64,000 nt of DNA from Kribbella sindirgiensis (GCF_004331435.1 NZ_SJKA01000013.1:1-64000); one strand, 5' to 3'. Shown: positions 43,928 to 53,509, counted from the stretch's first letter. The notes: generated from the letters alone by a model not told the origin. Program-made: numbers and translations.

Positions 43928-46156
43928 ATGACCAGCACCGAGCCCGGTCAGTCCGTCGAACTCATCATCGGTGGTATGACGTGCGCCTCGTGCGCCGCCC
44001 GGGTGGAGAAGAAACTGAACCGGATGGACGGTGTCACCGCGACCGTCAACTACGCCACCGAGAAGGCGAAGGTCACGTACGCGGACGGCATCTCCACCGA
44101 CGATCTGGTCGCCACCGTCGAGAAGACCGGCTACACCGCCTCGCTCCCGACGCCCGCCGTCGAGACCGAGGACGATGCACCGGACGAGCTGAAACCCCTG
44201 CGGGAGCGGTTGATCGCGAGCATCGTGCTCGCGGTGCCGGTGATCGCGTTCGGGATGATCCCGGCACTGCAGTTCGAGTCCTGGCAGTGGGCGTCGCTGA
44301 CGCTGGCGTTCCCGGTGGTGACGTGGGCGGCCTGGCCGTTCCACAAGGCCGCCTGGACCAACCTGCGGCACGGCGCCGCCACGATGGACACGCTGATCTC
44401 GCTGGGTGTGGTGAGCGCGTTCTTCTGGTCGCTGTACGCACTGTTCTTCGGTTCCGCGGGTGAGCCCGGCATGAAGATGCCGTTCACCCTGATCCCGTCC
44501 CGCGGCAGTGGCGCGGAGGAGATCTACCTCGAGGTCGCGGCCGGCGTCACCACGTTCATCCTGGCCGGCCGGTACTTCGAGGCGCGAGCGAAGCGCCGCT
44601 CGGGGGCCGCGTTGCGGGCCCTGCTCGAACTCGGCGCGAAGGACGTCGCCGTGCTGCGGAACGGAACGGAAACCCGCATTCCGGCCGACCAGCTCGTCGT
44701 GGGTGACGAGTTCGTCGTCCGGCCGGGCGAGAAGATCGCGACCGACGGCGTGGTCGTCACCGGCAGCAGCGCGGTCGACGCGTCGATGCTGACCGGCGAA
44801 TCCGTGCCGGTCGAGGTCGGCGAAGGCGACGCAGTCGTTGGCGCGACCGTCAATGCCGGCGGCCGGTTGGTGGTGCGGGCGACCCGGGTCGGTGCGGATA
44901 CGCAGCTGGCGCAGATGGCGCGGCTCGTCGAGGACGCCCAGAACGGGAAGGCCGCCGTACAACGCCTGGCCGACAAGGTGTCCGGGATCTTCGTACCGAT
45001 CGTGATCGGGCTGGCGCTCGCAACGCTCGGTTTCTGGCTGGGCAACGGTTCGCCACTCGAGGTCGCGTTCACGGCCGCGGTCGCCGTACTGATCATCGCC
45101 TGCCCGTGTGCGTTGGGTCTGGCCACGCCGACCGCGTTGATGGTCGGGACCGGTCGGGGCGCGCAGCTGGGCATCCTGATCAAGGGGCCGGAGGTGCTCG
45201 AGTCCACGCGGCGCGTCGACACCGTCGTACTCGACAAGACGGGCACCGTCACCACGGGCCGGATGGAGTTGGTCGACGTACTGCTCGCTCCGGATCAGGA
45301 CCGTGCCGAGGTGCTGCGGTTGGCCGGGGCGCTCGAGCACTCGAGCGAGCACCCGATCGCGCAGGCCGTCGCCCGAGCCGCAGCTGCTGAAGGGAAGCTG
45401 CCGGACGTCGAGGACTTCGGGAACGTCGAAGGACTCGGTGTGCAGGGGATCGTCGACGGGCACGCCGTACTCGTCGGGCGGACGCAGTTGCTGGAGGAGT
45501 GGAGCCAGTATCTGCCTTCAGAACTGGCACACGCGAAGGAACATGCCGAGGCCGAGGGCAGTACGGCGGTTGCGGTCGGCTGGGACGGGCAGGCACGAGC
45601 TGTGCTGGTCGTCGCGGACACCGTGAAGCCCACGTCCGTGGAGGCGATCGCTCAGCTCAAGGCGCTGGGTCTGCGGCCGGTGCTGCTGACCGGCGACAAC
45701 GAAGCGGTGGCGACGAAGGTGGCCGGTGAGGTCGGCATCGACGAGGTGATCGCCGAGGTCCTGCCGGCCGGCAAGGTCGACGCGGTGAAGAAGCTGCAGG
45801 ACGAGGGTCGTGTGGTCGCGATGGTCGGCGACGGCGTCAACGACGCGGCCGCGCTCGCTCAGGCCGACCTCGGACTGAGCATGGGCACCGGCACCGACGT
45901 GGCGATCGAGGCGAGCGACCTGACGCTGGTGCGGGGTGATCTGCGCGCGGCCGCGGACGCCATCCGGCTCTCCCGGAGCACGCTCCGTACGATCAAGGGC
46001 AACTTGTTCTGGGCCTTCGCGTACAACGTGGCCGCTCTCCCGCTGGCCGCCGCGGGGCTACTGAACCCGATGCTCGCCGGAGCTGCGATGGCCTTCAGCT
46101 CGGTGTTCGTGGTGTCGAACAGCCTGCGACTGCGGAGATTCCGGCCCCTGAGCTGA
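43928..46156 (+). CDS. copA: Copper-exporting P1B-type ATPase
   Basis: A 742-residue P1B-1 ATPase. An N-terminal HMA domain has GGMTCASCAARVEKKL. The transport motif in helix 6 is IACPCALGLATP. The actuator loop has MLTGESVPV, the phosphorylation site VLDKTGTVTTG, the HP locus SSEHPIAQAV, and the hinge MVGDGVNDAAAL. GAGGAGG lies 9 bases before the ATG. It pumps Cu(I) out of the cytoplasm; the exported His-rich protein upstream is its likely periplasmic-side partner. A 16-bp hairpin follows. Confidence 0.95.
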   Translation: MTSTEPGQSVELIIGGMTCASCAARVEKKLNRMDGVTATVNYATEKAKVTYADGISTDDLVATVEKTGYTASLPTPAVETEDDAPDELKPLRERLIASIVLAVPVIAFGMIPALQFESWQWASLTLAFPVVTWAAWPFHKAAWTNLRHGAATMDTLISLGVVSAFFWSLYALFFGSAGEPGMKMPFTLIPSRGSGAEEIYLEVAAGVTTFILAGRYFEARAKRRSGAALRALLELGAKDVAVLRNGTETRIPADQLVVGDEFVVRPGEKIATDGVVVTGSSAVDASMLTGESVPVEVGEGDAVVGATVNAGGRLVVRATRVGADTQLAQMARLVEDAQNGKAAVQRLADKVSGIFVPIVIGLALATLGFWLGNGSPLEVAFTAAVAVLIIACPCALGLATPTALMVGTGRGAQLGILIKGPEVLESTRRVDTVVLDKTGTVTTGRMELVDVLLAPDQDRAEVLRLAGALEHSSEHPIAQAVARAAAAEGKLPDVEDFGNVEGLGVQGIVDGHAVLVGRTQLLEEWSQYLPSELAHAKEHAEAEGSTAVAVGWDGQARAVLVVADTVKPTSVEAIAQLKALGLRPVLLTGDNEAVATKVAGEVGIDEVIAEVLPAGKVDAVKKLQDEGRVVAMVGDGVNDAAALAQADLGLSMGTGTDVAIEASDLTLVRGDLRAAADAIRLSRSTLRTIKGNLFWAFAYNVAALPLAAAGLLNPMLAGAAMAFSSVFVVSNSLRLRRFRPLS

Positions 46157-46162
46157 GGTTAT

Positions 46163-46200
46163 GGGGGCGTTGCACAGGTTATCGCCTGTGCAACGCCCCC
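46163..46200. terminator. Bidirectional terminator after copA
   Basis: GGGGGCGTTGCACAGG (46163-46178), loop TTATCG, exact complement 46185-46200, then ACTTCTTG. It lies between the convergent copA and GH13 genes. Confidence 0.85.
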
Positions 46201-46209
46201 ACTTCTTGT

Positions 46210-47751
46210 TCACCGCACCCAGGCGGTGGTGTCTGGGGGGAGGGCGCCGTTGTCCAGGGGGATGCTGGACAGGAGCAGCTCCTTGGGGGGGGGGAGGGGT
46301 ACGGGAGTCGGGGCCAGGTTGGTGATGCAGGTCAGGGTCTCGCGGCGGAACATTAGGACGTCGGGCGGCGAGTCGAGCCAGGTGAGGGTGCCGTCGCCCA
46401 GGAGGGTGCGGCGGAGGCGGAGACCCGTGCGGTAGAGGGTGAGCATTGAGTTCTGGTCGTCGTACTGGGACTCGACGGTCAGGTTCTTCCAGTCGCGGGG
46501 TTGCGGGAGCCACGGCGTACCGGCGCCGAAGCCGAACGGCGGCTCCTTGCCCGACCACGGTAGGGGTACGCGGCAACCATCTCGTCCGCGGTCGGTGCCC
46601 TTCGAGCGGGTGAAGATCGGGTCCTGGAGCAGGTCGTCGGGCAGATCCTCCACCTCGGGCAGGCCGAGTTCCTCGCCTTGGTAGACGTAAAGGCCGCCGG
46701 GAAGGGCCATGGCGAGCAGGGCCGCGGCGCGGGCGCGGCGTTCGCCCAGGACCAGGTCGGTCTGCATGCCGTGCTTGCGGTCCTGGTGCGAGAAGGACGT
46801 GTCCGGCCGGCCGTACTTCGTGACCGGGCGGGTCACGTCGTGGTTCGACAGCACCCAGGTCGGCGGTGCGCCGATCGGGACGTGGGTGGCGAGTGTGAGA
46901 TCGATCGACGCCTTCAGTTCCGCGGCCTCCCACGGGCGGGACAGGAAGTCGAAGTTGAACGCGGTCTGCATCTCGTCCGGCCTCAGGTACAGCGCGAACC
47001 GCTCCTGGTCCGGCATCCACATCTCACCGACGAAGAACCGGCCGTCGTACGAGTCGGAGATCCGCCGCCAGCCGCGGTACACCTCGTGCACCTCGTCGTG
47101 GTCGGTGTACGACTCCTCGGCACTGTCCAGGTCCTTGAACAGTACGGCGGCGCTGTCGATCCGGATGCCGTCGACGCCGCGATCCAGCCAGAACCGGAGG
47201 ATGTCGTGGAACTCCTCGACGACCTCCGGATTACGCCAGTTGAAGTCGGGCTGCTCGGGGGCGAACAGGTGCAGGTACCACTCGCCGTCCTCGACCTGCG
47301 ACCAGGCGGGACCGTTGAAGATCGACTGCCACTCGTTGGGCGGTCCGTCACCGCGGCCCGGGCGGAACAGGAACCGCTCCCGCTCGGGTGATCCCGGGCC
47401 GGCCCGCAGCGCCTGGACGAACCAGTCCTGTTGGTCGGACCCATGATTCGGCACGATGTCGATGATCGTGCGGATGTTCAGGGCGTGCGCCTCCGCGATG
47501 TACGCCTCCGCATCCGCGAGGGTGCCGAACGCCGGGTCGATCGCGCGGTAGTCGGCGACGTCGTACCCGCCGTCGGCCATCGGCGACGGGTACCACGGGT
47601 TCAGCCAGATCGCGTCGATCCCGAGCTCCGCCAGGTACGGCAGCTTCGCGCGCAACCCGGCCAGGTCACCGATGCCGTCGTCGTTGCCGTCCGCGAAGCT
47701 CCGCAGATACACCTGGTAGATCGCGGCTCCGCGCCACCATTCGTCAGCCAT
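46210..47751 (-). CDS. GH13 alpha-glucosidase (oligo-1,6-glucosidase/AglA-like)
   Basis: A 513-residue GH13 enzyme without signal peptide. Conserved regions are IDIVPNHGS, the nucleophile D199 in GIRIDSA, the acid/base E243 in FVGEMW and the transition-state D305 in LSNHDVT. The C-terminal beta domain is short. The N-terminal AAIYQVYLRSFADGNDDGIGD with its calcium-type loop fits the alpha-glucosidase subfamily. It is the last gene of a LacI, binding protein, permease, permease, hydrolase cluster, so it should hydrolyse imported alpha-glucosides such as maltose, trehalose or isomaltose. Confidence 0.93.
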   Translation of the reverse strand: MADEWWRGAAIYQVYLRSFADGNDDGIGDLAGLRAKLPYLAELGIDAIWLNPWYPSPMADGGYDVADYRAIDPAFGTLADAEAYIAEAHALNIRTIIDIVPNHGSDQQDWFVQALRAGPGSPERERFLFRPGRGDGPPNEWQSIFNGPAWSQVEDGEWYLHLFAPEQPDFNWRNPEVVEEFHDILRFWLDRGVDGIRIDSAAVLFKDLDSAEESYTDHDEVHEVYRGWRRISDSYDGRFFVGEMWMPDQERFALYLRPDEMQTAFNFDFLSRPWEAAELKASIDLTLATHVPIGAPPTWVLSNHDVTRPVTKYGRPDTSFSHQDRKHGMQTDLVLGERRARAAALLAMALPGGLYVYQGEELGLPEVEDLPDDLLQDPIFTRSKGTDRGRDGCRVPLPWSGKEPPFGFGAGTPWLPQPRDWKNLTVESQYDDQNSMLTLYRTGLRLRRTLLGDGTLTWLDSPPDVLMFRRETLTCITNLAPTPVPLPPPKELLLSSIPLDNGALPPDTTAWVR

Positions 47752-47760
47752 CGAATCTCC

Positions 47761-48630
47761 TTACCCTTTCAGGCTTCCGGCCGTGAGGCCCGCCATGATG
47801 CTGCGCTGGAACACGAAGAACACGAGAATGGTCGGCAGGCTGGCGATCACCAGCGAGGCGATCAGGACGTTCTGCGGCATCTGCGCGGACAGCGACGCGA
47901 TACCGACGCTGATCGACATCTTGTCCGTCTCCGGCAGCACCAGCAGCGGCCAGACGAAGTCCTTCCAGACCGTGACCACGGACAGGATCGACACCACACC
48001 GATGATCGGCCGCGACACCGGCAGCACGATCGACCAGAGGATCCGGCCTGGCGAGGCCCCGTCGATCTCCGCGGCCTCGAGCAGCTCGCGCGGGATCGAG
48101 TCGAAGAACCGCTTCAGCAGGAACACGAAGAACCCGTTCGCTGCCGCCGGCAACCAGATCGCCCACGGCGTGTTCAGCAGGTCCAGGTGCAGGATCGGCA
48201 GATCCTTCGCCACCAGGTACGTCGGCAGCAGCAGGACCATCGGCGGGATCATCAACGTCGCCAGCATCGCCCCGAGGACGAGCTTCCCGAGAACGGGCCG
48301 CAGCTTCGACAGCGCGTACGCCGCCGACACGTCGACCGCCAGCGTGAACAGCCACGCGCCACCGGCGTACAGAGCGGTGTTCTTGAGGAAAACGCCCAGC
48401 TGGAGCTGGTCCCAGGCCTCCTTGTAGACGCTGAAGTCGGCCGACTTCGGGAAGAAGCTCGGCGGGATCTGCGCCAGCTCGTCGGGAGACTTCAGCGCGC
48501 CGCTCACCATCCAGTAGAACGGGAACACGAACGCGCCGGTGAAGCCGACGACCGTCAGCGTCAGGATCGTCCAGTAGATGATCCGGCCGTGCCGCGTGCG
48601 GAGCGCGAGGGGTGACACCAGGGTTCTCAT
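47761..48630 (-). CDS. Sugar ABC importer permease (AglG/MalG type)
   Basis: A 289-residue inner-membrane protein with six helices. The EAA loop that docks the ATPase is EAAEIDGASPGRILW. Its ATG overlaps the stop of the partner permease by 4 bases (ATGA). It pairs with the 48627-49616 permease and with the binding protein upstream. No ATPase gene lies in the cluster; MsiK is the likely motor. Confidence 0.93.
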   Translation of the reverse strand: MRTLVSPLALRTRHGRIIYWTILTLTVVGFTGAFVFPFYWMVSGALKSPDELAQIPPSFFPKSADFSVYKEAWDQLQLGVFLKNTALYAGGAWLFTLAVDVSAAYALSKLRPVLGKLVLGAMLATLMIPPMVLLLPTYLVAKDLPILHLDLLNTPWAIWLPAAANGFFVFLLKRFFDSIPRELLEAAEIDGASPGRILWSIVLPVSRPIIGVVSILSVVTVWKDFVWPLLVLPETDKMSISVGIASLSAQMPQNVLIASLVIASLPTILVFFVFQRSIMAGLTAGSLKG

Positions 48631-49616
48631 CGCTCGGCCTCCTCGCGGGACACGCGCAGGTAGATCGTGGAGAAGACCAGCAGGACGATCATCAGCATCA
48701 GACCGAGTGCGGAGCCGCCGCCGAAGTCACCGAAGTTGAACGCGTACTGGTACATCAGGTACGCGACGGTGACGGTCGCGTTCTCCGGGCCGCCGCCGGT
48801 CAGCAGGTACGGCTCGATGAAGACCTGCATCGTGGCGACGACCTGCAGGAGCAGCATCACCAGCAGGATCAGCTTGGTCTGCGGGATCGTCACGTGCCGG
48901 ACCCGCTTGAACAGGCCGGCTCCGTCGAGCTCCGCCGATTCGTACAGTTCGCCGGGGATGCTCTGCAGGGCGGCGAGGTAGATCAGGGTGCCGGTGCCGA
49001 GATTCATCCAGGTCGACACGATCACCAGGCTGACAAGCGCCGTACTCGTGGAGTCCAGCCAGCTCAACGGTGGGAGATGGACCGCGTCGAGCGCCTGGTT
49101 GAAGAGGCCTGCTCCGGGGTCGTAGAACCACTTGAACAGCAGTACGGCGACTGCGGGCGGGAGCATCACGGGCAGGTAGACGACGAAGCGCAGGTACGCC
49201 TTCGCGTGCTTGAGCTCGTTGAGCACCACGGCCAGCACGAACGGTACGGCGTACCCGATCACGAGGGCGAGGCCGCTGAACGCGGCGGTGTTCAACCACG
49301 CGGCGCGGAACGCCGGGTCCGCGATCACTGTGCGGAAGTTGTCGAAGCCGACCCACTCCCCCGGGTCCACGAAGTTGTTCTGCTGGAAGCTCAGCACGAT
49401 CTCCCGGACCATCGGGTACCAGGAGAAGAACGCGAAACAGATCAGGGCGGCACACAGAAATCCGTACGCCGTGAGATTCCGCCGCACCGCCCTCCGCAAC
49501 GCGCCCGTGGTGCTGGGGAGCGGGAGCTCGTCGCCCCCAGGTGGTCGTCGGGAGCCCATCGCACCACCCGCCGTCCCCGCGGAACGGGGACGGCGGGTGC
49601 TGGTTGTGCTGACCAT
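48627..49616 (-). CDS. Sugar ABC importer permease (AglF/MalF type)
   Basis: A 329-residue protein with a hydrophilic N-terminal tail of about 45 residues, then six helices (first AYGFLCAALICFAFFSWYP). The EAA-type loop is ESAELDGAGLFKRV. The ATG at 49616 shares one base with the binding-protein stop (TGATG). The open frame extends to 49973, but that part lies antisense-frame inside the binding-protein gene and is not used. Confidence 0.92.
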   Translation of the reverse strand: MVSTTSTRRPRSAGTAGGAMGSRRPPGGDELPLPSTTGALRRAVRRNLTAYGFLCAALICFAFFSWYPMVREIVLSFQQNNFVDPGEWVGFDNFRTVIADPAFRAAWLNTAAFSGLALVIGYAVPFVLAVVLNELKHAKAYLRFVVYLPVMLPPAVAVLLFKWFYDPGAGLFNQALDAVHLPPLSWLDSTSTALVSLVIVSTWMNLGTGTLIYLAALQSIPGELYESAELDGAGLFKRVRHVTIPQTKLILLVMLLLQVVATMQVFIEPYLLTGGGPENATVTVAYLMYQYAFNFGDFGGGSALGLMLMIVLLVFSTIYLRVSREEAER

Positions 49617-50980
49617 CAGGTGTTCTTCGCGAGGATCTTGTTGGCCTTCGACTCGGCATCCGAGAGGAGCTTGTCGATGTCGGCGTCCTTGCGGGTCAGG
49701 ACCGCGGACATCGCCACGTCGAGGACGGCGTACAGCTCCTGCGCCTTCGGGGGTTCGAGTTTGTTGGTGATGTCGCCCTGCGCGGCGACGTACGGCGTGA
49801 AGTTGTCGATCGGGACCGTCGCGTACTGCTTGCGCAGCGCGTTGATCTCGTTGCCGGGGGCGCTGTTCCCGTACAGGTCCGGGATCGGCAGACCGACCGG
49901 CCGGCCCTGCTCCTTCGACCGCGCGTAGTTGAACTGTCCCTGGCCGGGCGTCAGCTCGTGGAACTCGAGCCACAGCAGACCGGCCTTGATCTTCTCCGGC
50001 GACGCCTTCGGGTTGAACATGTACCCGTCACCGCCACTCAGCGACGAGTTCCCGGTCGACTCCGGTACGGCGGTGACGCCGTAGTCCTCGAACTTGCCCT
50101 TGAAGTCGTTGTTCACCGACTGCACGACGTCCGGCGCACCGATCATCATGCCGAGCTTGCCGCCGCCCATCATGCGCATCAGATCCTCCCACTGCAGCAA
50201 CTGCTTGCTGCCCATGGAGTTGTCGTCCCAGCGCATCTGCTTCAGGTTCTCCAGGACCGCCTTGCCCTCGTCGCTCTTGAAGGCGGCGGTCTTCCCGTCG
50301 TCGCTGACCATCGACCCGCCGCGTGCGTACAGCTCCGCGGCGAAGTGCCAGCCGCCGGTGTTGCCGGCCGAGTACTCACCGAAGCCGACGTACCCCGGGC
50401 CGAGCGCGGCGATCTTCTTCGCGGCCGCCCGGACCTCTTCCCAGGTCTTCGGCGGGTTGGCCGGGTCGAGACCGGCCTGGCTGAACAGCTTGCGGTTGTA
50501 GACCAGGCCCATGTTGTAGTTGTTCCGCGGCAGGCCGTACGTCTTGTCCGAATTGTCATTGGCCTTGAAGACGCTCATCACGTCCTTGCGCAGGTCGTTC
50601 AGCGGCTTCACGCTGCCGACGTACTGGCTGATGTCCGCGGCCTGCTTCTTCTCGATGATCTTCCGGACGTCGGTGTAGTAGACGTAGAAGACGTCCTCCT
50701 GTGTCCCGCCGGCCAGCTTCGCCTGGAAGGTGTCCGGGTTGATGCAGGGGAACGCGTCCTTGCCCTCGACCGTGATGTTCGGGTGCGCCTTCTGGAACGC
50801 CGCGACATCGGCCTCCCAGGCCTCGCGTTCCTTCGGGTTGCTCTTCGGCGGCTGGCAGCCGACGGTGATCGTGACCGGACCGTCCGCTGCCGGTTTCTCG
50901 TCGTCCGATCCGCAGGACGCGGTCACCAGCCCGAGCCCCATCACCAGCAGCAGGCTGAGCCCGCGGCGCGTTGTGGTCAT
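49616..50980 (-). CDS. Alpha-glucoside-type ABC importer binding lipoprotein
   Basis: A 454-residue family-1 extracellular solute-binding lipoprotein. The signal peptide ends in the lipobox LVTASC. Family blocks are ITVEGKDAFP, DVFYVYYTDVRK, NNYNMGLVYNRKLF, DPANPPKTWEEV and GKLGMMIGAPDVV. The ATG at 50980 follows GGGTGGAG. A frame extending to 52150 runs through the LacI gene in another frame and is rejected. It delivers sugar to the two permeases downstream. A perfect ACGTGA/TCACGT palindrome lies 80 bases upstream. Confidence 0.92.
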   Translation of the reverse strand: MTTTRRGLSLLLVMGLGLVTASCGSDDEKPAADGPVTITVGCQPPKSNPKEREAWEADVAAFQKAHPNITVEGKDAFPCINPDTFQAKLAGGTQEDVFYVYYTDVRKIIEKKQAADISQYVGSVKPLNDLRKDVMSVFKANDNSDKTYGLPRNNYNMGLVYNRKLFSQAGLDPANPPKTWEEVRAAAKKIAALGPGYVGFGEYSAGNTGGWHFAAELYARGGSMVSDDGKTAAFKSDEGKAVLENLKQMRWDDNSMGSKQLLQWEDLMRMMGGGKLGMMIGAPDVVQSVNNDFKGKFEDYGVTAVPESTGNSSLSGGDGYMFNPKASPEKIKAGLLWLEFHELTPGQGQFNYARSKEQGRPVGLPIPDLYGNSAPGNEINALRKQYATVPIDNFTPYVAAQGDITNKLEPPKAQELYAVLDVAMSAVLTRKDADIDKLLSDAESKANKILAKNT

Positions 50981-51061
50981 CTCCACCCTCTCCCTTGACT
51001 CGTGCCGACACCGTAGGGAACTGGACGCGCGAACGCAATACTTCGATCTCAGCTTGCAAAA

Positions 51062-51075
51062 ACGTGACTTCACGT
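51062..51075. promoter_or_regulatory. Palindrome upstream of the alpha-glucoside binding-protein gene
   Basis: ACGTGACTTCACGT has perfect 6-bp arms around CT. Immediately before it, GCTTGCAAAAACG (51052-51064) carries a CTTGC half like those in the LacI operators. Both lie in the 170-base gap between the lacI stop and the transporter operon. Confidence 0.4.
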
Positions 51076-51150
51076 GGGAGATTGCCAGCCGCAGGGCAAA
51101 CGACAGCAGCCGCCGACCCCGGCGGGTCAGCGGCTGCCTGGTGGTCGGGT

Positions 51151-52143
51151 CTAGATGCGGGCTCTCGCGGTGGAGGCGCGGACGACGAGCTCGGGCTCGA
51201 AGAGGAGTTCGTCGGCGGGGACGGCGGCGCGTTCGATCAGGGCGACCAGCATGTCGACGGCGGCGCGGCCCATTGCGTCGATCGGCTGCCGGACGGTGGT
51301 CAGCGGCGGGTCGGTGCAGTTCATCATCGCGGAGTCGTCGTACCCGATCACCGAGACCTCGTCGGGGACGCTGAGGCCGGCCCGGCGGACGGCGCGGATG
51401 GCGCCGAGGGCCAGGATGTCGCTGGCGCAGACGATGCCGGTGACACCGGAGTTCACCAGTTTGGTCGCGGCCGCGTGCCCGCCCTCGAGCGAGAACATCG
51501 TGTGCTCCACCAGGCCCGGATCCGCCTCCTCCGCAGCCAGGAACGCCTCCAGTTTCCGCCGTGACGGGATGTGGTCGCGCGGGCCGAGGACCATCCCGAT
51601 CCGCCGGTGGCCAAGGGCGCGCAGGTGGCCGATGGCCATCTCCGCGGCCACGTAGTCGTCCGACGAGACCTGCGGGAAGCCGAGGTGATCGACGGCCGCG
51701 TTGACCAGGACGGTCGGCAGCTTGCGCTCCTGGATCAGCTCGTAGTGCTGATGCGGCGCGTCCGCCTGCGCGTAGAACCCGCCGGCGAACACGACCCCCG
51801 ACACCTGCTGCTGCAGGAGCAGATCCACGTAGTCGGCCTCGGACACACCGCCGACCGTCCGGGTGCAGAGCAACGACGTGAAACCTTGCTGCGCGAGGGC
51901 ACCGCCGACAACCTCGGCGAACGCCGGGAAGATCGGGTTCTGCAACTCGGGCAGGACCAGTCCGACCAGCCGGGCCCGGTCGCCCCGGAGCTGCGTGGGC
52001 CGCTCGTATCCGAGCACGTCGAGCGCGGTCAGGACGGCTTCCCGGGTCGCCTCGGACACACCGGGCTTCCCGTTCAGGACCCGGCTCACGGTGGCTTCGC
52101 TGACGCCGACCTTCTTCGCCACCTCTGCAAGTCGTCGTGTCAT
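51151..52143 (-). CDS. LacI-family regulator of the alpha-glucoside locus (AglR-like)
   Basis: A 330-residue LacI protein with helix-turn-helix LAEVAKKVGVSEATVSRVLN. The sugar-binding core is full length (RIGMVLGPRDHIP, VSVIGYDDSAMMNC). It is a close paralogue of the LacI protein at 34271-35293, sharing the SEATVSRVLNGKPG core and the C-terminal ELVVRASTxxAR. The ATG at 52143 has TAGAGT exactly 7 bases upstream. Two tandem operator-like palindromes lie just beyond, suggesting autoregulation. Confidence 0.92.
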   Translation of the reverse strand: MTRRLAEVAKKVGVSEATVSRVLNGKPGVSEATREAVLTALDVLGYERPTQLRGDRARLVGLVLPELQNPIFPAFAEVVGGALAQQGFTSLLCTRTVGGVSEADYVDLLLQQQVSGVVFAGGFYAQADAPHQHYELIQERKLPTVLVNAAVDHLGFPQVSSDDYVAAEMAIGHLRALGHRRIGMVLGPRDHIPSRRKLEAFLAAEEADPGLVEHTMFSLEGGHAAATKLVNSGVTGIVCASDILALGAIRAVRRAGLSVPDEVSVIGYDDSAMMNCTDPPLTTVRQPIDAMGRAAVDMLVALIERAAVPADELLFEPELVVRASTARARI

Positions 52144-52166
52144 GACGCAAACTCTACGCCTATTCA

Positions 52167-52190
52167 CGCAAGAATTTGCAAGCACTTGCG
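52167..52190. promoter_or_regulatory. Tandem/overlapping LacI operators
   Basis: GCAAGCACTTGC (52178-52189) is a perfect GCAAG-NN-CTTGC dyad. Overlapping it, GCAAGAATTTGC (52168-52179) is the same with one change, and CGCAAG (52167-52172) pairs with CTTGCG (52185-52190). They lie 24 bases before the lacI ATG, over its promoter, in the gap shared with the divergent DUF4032 gene. Confidence 0.65.
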
Positions 52191-52231
52191 TACCTCGCTG
52201 AACGCTCAGGATTCCTGACACACTGGGAGCC

Positions 52232-53458
52232 GTGCCTCGATTCGTCGCCACCCGCCCGGACACCGGTCTGCTGTCGCTCCCGTGGGACGTCCCGCTGGAG
52301 GACTGGCCCGAGGACCAGCTGGTCGCGCTGCCGCGCGGTATCTCGCGGCACGTGGTTCGCTTCGTCCGGGTCAACGGCAGTGTGTATGCGATCAAGGAGG
52401 TCCTCGAGCACCTGGCGATGCACGAGTACCGCCTGCTCCGCGACCTCGAACGGCTGGAGGCGCCGTCCGTCGAGCCCGTCGGCGTGATCACCGACCGGGT
52501 CGACCGCCACGGTGAGCCGATCGACTCGATCCTGATCACCCGGCACCTGCAGTTCTCGCTGCCGTACCGCGCGCTGTTCTCCAGCACGCTGCGCCCCGAC
52601 ACCGTGAACCGGCTGATCGACGCCCTGGTCGCGCTGATCGTGCGGCTGCACCTGCTCGGCTTCTTCTGGGGCGACTGCTCGCTGTCCAACACCCTGTTCC
52701 GTCGCGACGCCGGCGCGTTCGCGGCGTACCTGGTGGACGCCGAGACCGGTGAGCTGCACCAGGACATCTCCGACGGGCAGCGGGCGCACGACCTCTACAC
52801 CGCGGAGATCAACCTGTTCGGTGAGCTCCTCGACCTGCAGGAGGGCGGTCTGCTCGACGAGTCGATCGACCCGCAGGAGACGGTCGAGTCGATCCAGAAG
52901 CGGTACGAGGCGCTGTGGGCCGAGCTGACCGCGCCGGAGGAGTTCGCCACCGACGAGATGCACCGGCTGGACTCGCGGATCCGGCGCCTCAACGAACTCG
53001 GCTTCGACGTCGCCGAGATCGACATCATCACCGACTGGGACGGCAGCCAGGTCCGCATCCAGCCGAAGGTCGTGGACGCCGGTCACCACTCGCGGCGGCT
53101 GCTCCGGCTCACCGGCCTGGATGTCGAGGAGAACCAGGCACGGCGGCTGCTGAACGACCTGGACTCGTTCGCGGCGGCCACCGACCAGCAGAACGAGGAC
53201 GAGGAGATCGTCGCCCACCAGTGGCTGACCGAGGTCTTCGAGCCGGTCGTCCGGTCCGTCCCGCGCGACCTGCGCAGGAAGCTCGAACCCGCCGAGGTGT
53301 TCCACGAGGTGCTCGAGCACCGCTGGTTCCTGTCCGAACAGGCCGGCCACGAGGTCGACACGATGGAGGCGGCCCGCTCGTACGTGAACGACGTACTCTC
53401 CGCGAAGCCGGACGAGAAACTGGCATTGCCGACACCGACACTTCCCGAACCTGACTGA
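52232..53458 (+). CDS. DUF4032 protein with kinase-like fold
   Basis: A 408-residue soluble protein. The N-terminal half resembles a Kdo/WaaP-type kinase: YAIKEVLEHLAMHEYRLL (Lys and Glu positions), the catalytic loop LLGFFWGDCSLSNTLF (Asp and Asn) and the metal-binding AYLVDAETGE in place of DFG. The C-terminal half from about residue 235 is the DUF4032 region proper. A phosphotransferase acting on a sugar or lipid is a reasonable inference but is not shown. It starts with GTG at 52232, with CACACT 7 bases upstream (leaderless type). Confidence 0.82.
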   Translation: MPRFVATRPDTGLLSLPWDVPLEDWPEDQLVALPRGISRHVVRFVRVNGSVYAIKEVLEHLAMHEYRLLRDLERLEAPSVEPVGVITDRVDRHGEPIDSILITRHLQFSLPYRALFSSTLRPDTVNRLIDALVALIVRLHLLGFFWGDCSLSNTLFRRDAGAFAAYLVDAETGELHQDISDGQRAHDLYTAEINLFGELLDLQEGGLLDESIDPQETVESIQKRYEALWAELTAPEEFATDEMHRLDSRIRRLNELGFDVAEIDIITDWDGSQVRIQPKVVDAGHHSRRLLRLTGLDVEENQARRLLNDLDSFAAATDQQNEDEEIVAHQWLTEVFEPVVRSVPRDLRRKLEPAEVFHEVLEHRWFLSEQAGHEVDTMEAARSYVNDVLSAKPDEKLALPTPTLPEPD

Positions 53459-53509
53459 TCCCTGCAACGTTCCGGGGCTCACCGGCGTGATGTGGGTGGG
53501 AGGTGCCGG

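Noticed and set aside
50981..52150. Very long minus-strand frame that would fuse about 390 residues to the sugar-binding protein
   Set aside because: The extension overlaps the LacI gene in another frame and is Arg/Pro-rich; the ATG at 50980 has a ribosome site and starts a proper lipoprotein signal.
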